Shown here: positions 59,768-64,000 of the stretch, one piece after another
Numbering within the stretch: position 1 is the stretch's first letter
How the letters are laid out: every line of letters begins with the position of its first letter
Source of the DNA: Bacteroidales bacterium UBA7009
Lineage (GTDB): Bacteria; Bacteroidota; Bacteroidia; Bacteroidales; Paludibacteraceae
NCBI GenBank assembly: GCA_002449665.1
Contig: DJXH01000027.1
Coordinates: forward strand, 142,147-206,146
DNA length: 64,000 nt
Direction: 5' to 3'
Translations under genes and position numbers: made by a program
The notes under the pieces: model-generated
Told to the model about the DNA's origin: nothing
Seen by the model: the letters and a program-made list of their open reading frames with translations, nothing else
Database searches by the model: none

Positions 59768-61621
59768 ATGACCAACGACCGCTATTATAGTAGAGCATAC
59801 GTTATCGCCGGACTTGTCGTCTTGGTCTCACTAATTTTCATCTCTCGGCTGTTCTACCTCCAAGTCATTGACCAATCTACTATTGATAGAGCCGAACGTA
59901 ACGCACTGCTTAAACAGACGGTCTATCCCTCGCGTGGACTTATATCCGATCGTAATGGTACACTCCTCGTCTATAACCAGCCCGTCTATGACGTTATGCT
60001 CGTTATGCGGGAGATGGGAAAGGATTTTGACACTCTTGCTTTCTGCAAGACTCTGTCTATAACGCCCGATGATTTCATTTCGCGTATAGAACAAATCTCC
60101 GACAGACGTAAGAATCTCGGCTTTTCCCGATACACCCCGCAGATTTTTATGAGCCAACTCAAAAAAGAAGACATATCCGCCCTCAACGAACAACTCTTCC
60201 TCTTCCCGGGTGTGAGCATACGTAAACGTACCCTGCGCGACTATAAGTACCCCTATGCCGCTCACGTACTCGGCAGCGTAGGTGAGGTCAACGCCAAAGA
60301 TATTGAAACAGATGACTACTATTCTGCAGGCGACTACTCGGGGCGCGATGGTATAGAAAAACAATATGAGAAAATTCTCCGTGGCGACAAAGGCGTGGAA
60401 GTGCTCATGCGCGACTCCAAAGGCAGAATACAAGGCAGCTACCATAACGGCGAACTTGACCTGTCTCCTAATGCCGGTACAGACATAACCCTTTCCATAG
60501 ATATTCGTCTTCAAGCTTTGGCAGAGCAGATGATGCAAAACAAAATAGGCTCAATAGTGGCTATAGAACCCTCTACAGGAGAAGTGCTTACCCTTGTCTC
60601 TTCGCCTGCTTGGGATCCGCAAGACCTCGTAGGGCGCAAACGCTCCGCTAATTATGCTGCCCTTAATGCAGATATACACAAGCCGCTGATGAACAGAGCA
60701 GTACAAGCCCAATATTCTCCGGGCTCCACCTTCAAACTCGTTCAGGCTCTCATCGGACTTGAGATGAAAGCCATCAACCCAAAGTCAACATATCCCTGTA
60801 ACGGTAAGCCGTCAGCGCCGATCAAATGCACCCACTCACACGGCTCCCCCGTTGACCTCGAATCGGCTATAGAACAGTCTTGTAACCCATATTTCTGGCA
60901 GGAGTTTCGCGATTTGCTTCAGATGAACGGCTACGGTAGCAGCAATGCCGCTTTCCACCGGACCTATGACTCCTGGCGCGAACACGTCCTCAGTTTCGGT
61001 TTCGGCAACCGGTTCAGTTCGGATATTCCCAATCAGTCTGCCGGCAGTATTCCTTCAAGCAAGTTCTACGACAAGATTTACGGCAAAACAGGCTGGAAAG
61101 CCATCACCATCCGCTCCCTCAGCATAGGGCAGGGTGAGATTCTCGTTACCCCTCTACAGCTTGCCAACGAAGCCGCCTGTATAGCCAACAACGGATACTA
61201 TATAACCCCACACCTTGCACGTCTTACGCCCGAACTGCTCGCAGCCGCCGGATTAGACTCCGCTTTGTATGACAAACATTATGCCGACATCAGTATCGAG
61301 CATTTTGCAGTTGTTAAAGCCGGTATGGAGCGCGTGATGACCAAAGGAACGGGACGACACTACAACATCCCCGACCTCGCTATGTGCGGAAAAACAGGCA
61401 CCGTCCAAAACCCGCACGGCAAAGACCATGCTATCTTTATCGGCTTTGCCCCCAAAGACAACCCGAAAATAGCAGTCGCCGTAGTAGTAGAAAACGCCGG
61501 CTACGGTGCTACATGGGCTTGCCCTATGGCTACCCTCCTTATGGAGCAATACCTAACTGACACTATCGCCCGACCGGAACTGTTTAACTCTATGACAACC
61601 GCAAATCTTATCGCCCAATGA
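59768..61621 (+). CDS. mrdA: Penicillin-binding protein 2 (peptidoglycan transpeptidase)
   Basis: 617 residues. One N-terminal membrane helix, a dimerisation domain, then the transpeptidase domain with STFK (S320-K323), SCN in IEQSCNPYF, and KTG (K542-G544) in CGKTGTVQN. It cross-links peptidoglycan for cell elongation, partnered by RodA. It starts three bases after mreD and overlaps rodA by four. Confidence 0.95.
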   Translation: MTNDRYYSRAYVIAGLVVLVSLIFISRLFYLQVIDQSTIDRAERNALLKQTVYPSRGLISDRNGTLLVYNQPVYDVMLVMREMGKDFDTLAFCKTLSITPDDFISRIEQISDRRKNLGFSRYTPQIFMSQLKKEDISALNEQLFLFPGVSIRKRTLRDYKYPYAAHVLGSVGEVNAKDIETDDYYSAGDYSGRDGIEKQYEKILRGDKGVEVLMRDSKGRIQGSYHNGELDLSPNAGTDITLSIDIRLQALAEQMMQNKIGSIVAIEPSTGEVLTLVSSPAWDPQDLVGRKRSANYAALNADIHKPLMNRAVQAQYSPGSTFKLVQALIGLEMKAINPKSTYPCNGKPSAPIKCTHSHGSPVDLESAIEQSCNPYFWQEFRDLLQMNGYGSSNAAFHRTYDSWREHVLSFGFGNRFSSDIPNQSAGSIPSSKFYDKIYGKTGWKAITIRSLSIGQGEILVTPLQLANEAACIANNGYYITPHLARLTPELLAAAGLDSALYDKHYADISIEHFAVVKAGMERVMTKGTGRHYNIPDLAMCGKTGTVQNPHGKDHAIFIGFAPKDNPKIAVAVVVENAGYGATWACPMATLLMEQYLTDTIARPELFNSMTTANLIAQ

Positions 61622-62763
61622 ACTCACGCAACTCTATATGGTCCGGACTTGATTGGCTCACCATCTTCCTCTTCCTTTTGCTCGCTCTCTTCGGGTGGAT
61701 AAATATCTATGGTGCAGGCTACAACTTTGAGCAGACAAGCATCTTCTCCTTCTCCAACCGCGCAGGTAAGCAGTTCGTTTGGATTCTTGGTGCACTGCTG
61801 CTCGGCTTGGTTATTCTGCTTATAGATGAACGCACCTACGATATTTTGGGCTATTGGCTGTATGGTCTTATGCTCATGCTGCTGCTTGCCACGCCTTTCC
61901 TTGCCCACGATATCAAAGGCTCCATGTCGTGGATTACGCTCGGTCCCGTCTCCTTGCAGCCTGCCGAGTTCGCCAAGTGCTTCACTGCCATCGCCGTCGC
62001 CAAGTATATGGGGCGATACGGATATACCGTCCGCTCGTGGCGCGACCTTATAGTGCCTTTCGCTCTTATCGGCATACCGGCATTCATTATTATGGTGCTG
62101 CAAAACGAGACAGGTTCGGCTCTCGTCTTTGCAGCCTTCCTGCTCGTTTTCTACCGTCAGGGAATGAACGGCAAACTGCTCCTCTATGGCTTTCTTGCAG
62201 TTGTCTTTGTTGTGGCTGCACTACGTTTCGGACTTATACCCGAACAGTGGCTTGACTACGTTTTCCAGCCTCACCAGAAAAACCGTATTCTTGTCCTTCT
62301 CGGTATGAAAGAAGACCCATCCGGAGTAGGGTACAATGTTGCTCAATCGCTTATTGCCATCGGCTCAGGGCGGTTCTTCGGTAAAGGTTTTCTCCAAGGT
62401 ACACAGACTAAACTTCGTTTCGTACCCGAACAAGATACCGACTTTATCTTCTGCACAGTAGGCGAGGAGTGGGGCTTTGTCGGCACTTTCGCCGTCATTG
62501 CCGTTTACGCTTTCTTTATCATCCGCCTTATCTACCTTGCTGAACGTCAGCGCGATACCTTCTCGCAAGTCTATGCCTATGCCGTTGCCTGCATCTTCTT
62601 TGTTCACCTTACTATCAACGTTGGTATGGTGCTCGGACTCCTGCCCGTTATCGGCATCCCTCTGCCTTTCTTCAGTTACGGCGGATCCTCCCTCTGGGGC
62701 TTCACCCTGCTGCTCTTTATACTCCTTAGACTCGATGCCTCTCGTATCAATAAACTCCATTAA
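61618..62763 (+). CDS. rodA: Peptidoglycan polymerase RodA (SEDS family)
   Basis: 381 residues, about ten membrane segments. SEDS signatures are present: GSMSWITLGPVSLQPAEFAK, LQNETGSALVFAAF and the C-terminal GLLPVIGIPLPFFSYGGSS. It polymerises lipid II with PBP2. It is the last gene of the mre operon; the 150 bases that follow carry only a 20-base direct repeat and the tmRNA terminator. Confidence 0.96.
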   Translation: MNSRNSIWSGLDWLTIFLFLLLALFGWINIYGAGYNFEQTSIFSFSNRAGKQFVWILGALLLGLVILLIDERTYDILGYWLYGLMLMLLLATPFLAHDIKGSMSWITLGPVSLQPAEFAKCFTAIAVAKYMGRYGYTVRSWRDLIVPFALIGIPAFIIMVLQNETGSALVFAAFLLVFYRQGMNGKLLLYGFLAVVFVVAALRFGLIPEQWLDYVFQPHQKNRILVLLGMKEDPSGVGYNVAQSLIAIGSGRFFGKGFLQGTQTKLRFVPEQDTDFIFCTVGEEWGFVGTFAVIAVYAFFIIRLIYLAERQRDTFSQVYAYAVACIFFVHLTINVGMVLGLLPVIGIPLPFFSYGGSSLWGFTLLLFILLRLDASRINKLH

Positions 62764-62812
62764 TACACCTATGTTTTTTTGATAGACCTGGGCATCTGTT
62801 TTTATAACACCG

Positions 62813-62862
62813 CGATGTCATCTCGGTTTATTTCAAAGAAATGATGTCATCTCGGTTTCTTC
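62813..62862. repeat. Short direct repeat after rodA
   Basis: GATGTCATCTCGGTTT occurs at 62813 and again at 62843, 30 bases apart, in noncoding DNA between rodA and tmRNA. Its role is unknown. Confidence 0.7.
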
Positions 62863-62863
62863 C

Positions 62864-62900
62864 AAAAAAAGAGGAGTGTGTCAAAACTGACACACCCTCC
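62864..62900 (-). terminator. Terminator of tmRNA
   Basis: Thirteen-base stem with one mismatch (GGAGGGTGTGTCA/TGACACACTCCTC on the minus strand) followed by seven T. Confidence 0.85.
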
Positions 62901-62911
62901 TTCCGTTCTCG

Positions 62912-63304
62912 TGGAGATAGCGGGAGTCGAACCCGCGTCCAAACAAGGAACCAATACGCTTTCTACATGCTTATCTCCGCCTTTGTTTTCGTGCCTGAAC
63001 AAGACCGGAGCCACCAATTCAGACCTTATCTGCTTACTTTTTACCCTTGTATCGCAGCCTGCAAGGGCTATTCTGCGTATTTCCACACCTCTGTACCCGT
63101 AAGCCCGCAGACTCGGCTCGGAGAGATGTCTCGTTTCGGCACCTTGTGCCGAAATAAGGCTAATCTACTATTCTTCGATTAGGCAGCGAGAGCATAGCTA
63201 TTGTTGCCGGTTAATTTGTTATAGACCATTTTTTACGAGCTTCATCTACAGTGCTCGGCATGCTTACATACCTGTTCTACCTGCTGTCAAAACCAATTAT
63301 CCCC
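62912..63304 (-). ncRNA. ssrA: Transfer-messenger RNA (tmRNA)
   Basis: About 393 bases on the minus strand. The 3' tRNA-like end has the T arm GGACGCGGGTTCGACTCCCG and acceptor TATCTCC, which pairs with the 5' end GGGGATA at 63304-63298. The tag frame reads GGC AAC AAT AGC TAT GCT CTC GCT GCC TAA, giving GNNSYALAA after the charged Ala; this matches the GxxNYALAA-type tags of the order. CCA is not encoded. It rescues stalled ribosomes with SmpB, which is not in the window. Confidence 0.93.
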
Positions 63305-63326
63305 TTACTTTCTCGTAAATCCGTCG

Positions 63327-63358
63327 CAAAGGTACAGCCTTTTTCCCATTCCCGCAAA
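63327..63358 (-). promoter_or_regulatory. Promoter of tmRNA
   Basis: Minus-strand TTTG at 63358-63355, 20-base spacer, TACCTTTG at 63334-63327, 23 bases before the RNA 5' end. Confidence 0.8.
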
Positions 63359-63594
63359 TCAGATGCCATACTTTTTTACTATCCCTTCTTCTTTGTTGAG
63401 TTCTGCGAACATCAACCCGCAGTTTTTAATTTTCTATACACCTTAGTATATATAAGACAATACTTTCTTTTGTGCTGCAAGCGTTTGAATCTTTTCTTTG
63501 TTGAGTGCTGCAAGCGTTAGCTTGTAGTTTTCCTCTGATAATCAGTTGAATGCACATTTCTCCATATTTTTTTTGAATTTTTTTGTAGAAAAGA

Positions 63595-63626
63595 TTTGGT
63601 AGAATAAAAAAGTTGCCGTACCTTTG
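63595..63626 (+). promoter_or_regulatory. Tandem promoter P1 facing the right edge
   Basis: TTTG, 20-base spacer GTAGAATAAAAAAGTTGCCG, TACCTTTG, then CACCCG. Nearly identical to P2. Upstream to 63359 no gene is seen, only two copies of TTCTTTGTTGAG at about 63388 and 63494. Confidence 0.8.
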
Positions 63627-63820
63627 CACCCGCTTTTGAGAGAGATGAGATGTGTTATCCTCTTTTTTCCGCCCTTGAGGTGTTAAAATATAGATCCCCG
63701 TTGAGAATGAGGTTCTATTTTTTTCGCCCTTAGTGAGCGGGAGTGGTTTGAGAGATTGGGATTTTGGTGATGTTGGTTATGAGCGATTTACAAAGTTTTT
63801 TCAAAATTTTTTGAAAAATA

Positions 63821-63852
63821 TTTGGTAGGATAAAAAAGTTGCCGTACCTTTG
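63821..63852 (+). promoter_or_regulatory. Tandem promoter P2 facing the right edge
   Basis: Same -33, spacer (one base different) and -7 as P1, 226 bases downstream. Confidence 0.8.
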
Positions 63853-64000
63853 CACCCGATTTCGCGCCAAAAAGTTGGCGAGTCATAAAAAGGGTTGATA
63901 AGAAGTCTTTTTATTGAGGAAGCGGAAGTTGTTCTTTGATGGAATTGATACAATAGATGTAGTACAAGAATTGGGAAAAAATAAAGTCCCTTGTTGATTT
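63853..64000 (+). other. Leader of a probable rRNA operon beginning beyond the window
   Basis: After P2 comes GTTGTTCTTTGATGGAATTG and ATACAATAGATGTAGTACAAG, which resembles the leader that precedes 16S rRNA in Bacteroidales (TTCTTTGA...ATTG...TACAAG). Two strong tandem promoters fit an rRNA operon. The 16S gene itself is not in the window, so this is inference. Confidence 0.55.

Noticed and set aside
63251..63520. Open frame of 89 codons on the plus strand
   Set aside because: It overlaps the 5' end and promoter of tmRNA and encodes no recognisable protein.

Overview
The window is a chromosomal segment of a bacterium of phylum Bacteroidota, almost certainly order Bacteroidales. The evidence is the recurrent Bacteroidetes promoter (TTTG, 19-20 bases, TAnnTTTG) before most transcription units, a SusC/SusD (RagA/RagB) pair, the gliding lipoprotein gene gldH, C-terminal type IX secretion (T9SS) sorting signals, and a tmRNA tag ending in YALAA. 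The lineage has a T9SS. I cannot name the genus.

Layout. 1-12 kb is core: the 5' part of an M6 metalloprotease gene, malate dehydrogenase, a phosphate transporter with its DUF47 partner, initiator tRNA, DNA polymerase III delta', a PSP1 protein, gldH, trmB, then a leftward L-rhamnose operon (rhaB-rhaA-rhaT-rhaD). 12-16 kb holds an OPT transporter, an MNT/HEPN toxin-antitoxin pair whose HEPN gene carries an in-frame stop, and a small secreted-protein gene broken at a poly-C tract. 15.6-23.2 kb is a leftward SusC/SusD locus followed by a lipoprotein gene and a C10 cysteine protease gene, with no glycosidase, so it looks more like a peptide-uptake than a glycan-uptake locus. 23.3-32.1 kb holds an M16 protease, tRNA-Leu, a lipoprotein, and a leftward six-gene run (T9SS type B protein, M3 peptidase, repeat surface protein, DUF59 protein, lpxH, mazG).

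32.2-50.4 kb is an A+T-rich accessory island. It holds three large secreted InlB-repeat proteins. Each has an A+T-rich N-terminal region joined to a G+C-richer repeat stalk and C-terminal domain, and each is followed by a tiny ORF of 40-43 residues from one family, a conserved stem-loop of about 66 bases, and a terminator. Around them are orphan signal-peptide remnants, duplicated leader repeats that bracket cargo genes (a BRO-like gene; a PIN toxin-antitoxin pair), two DUF4143 ATPase genes (one truncated), a second PIN gene, and two pairs of 32-bp inverted palindromic sites, each enclosing an outward promoter. The site pairs look like invertible promoter elements. This island is the most unusual part of the window: it reads as a surface-protein diversification locus with possible phase switching.

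50.4-57 kb is a tightly overlapping leftward run (pfkB-type kinase, plsC-type acyltransferase, dacB, birA, CotH-type lipoprotein, rmlB). 57-62.8 kb is tRNA-Asn and the rod-shape operon mreB-mreC-mreD-mrdA-rodA. The right edge has tmRNA on the minus strand and two near-identical tandem promoters facing right, followed by a leader that resembles a pre-16S rRNA leader, so an rRNA operon probably begins just beyond the window.
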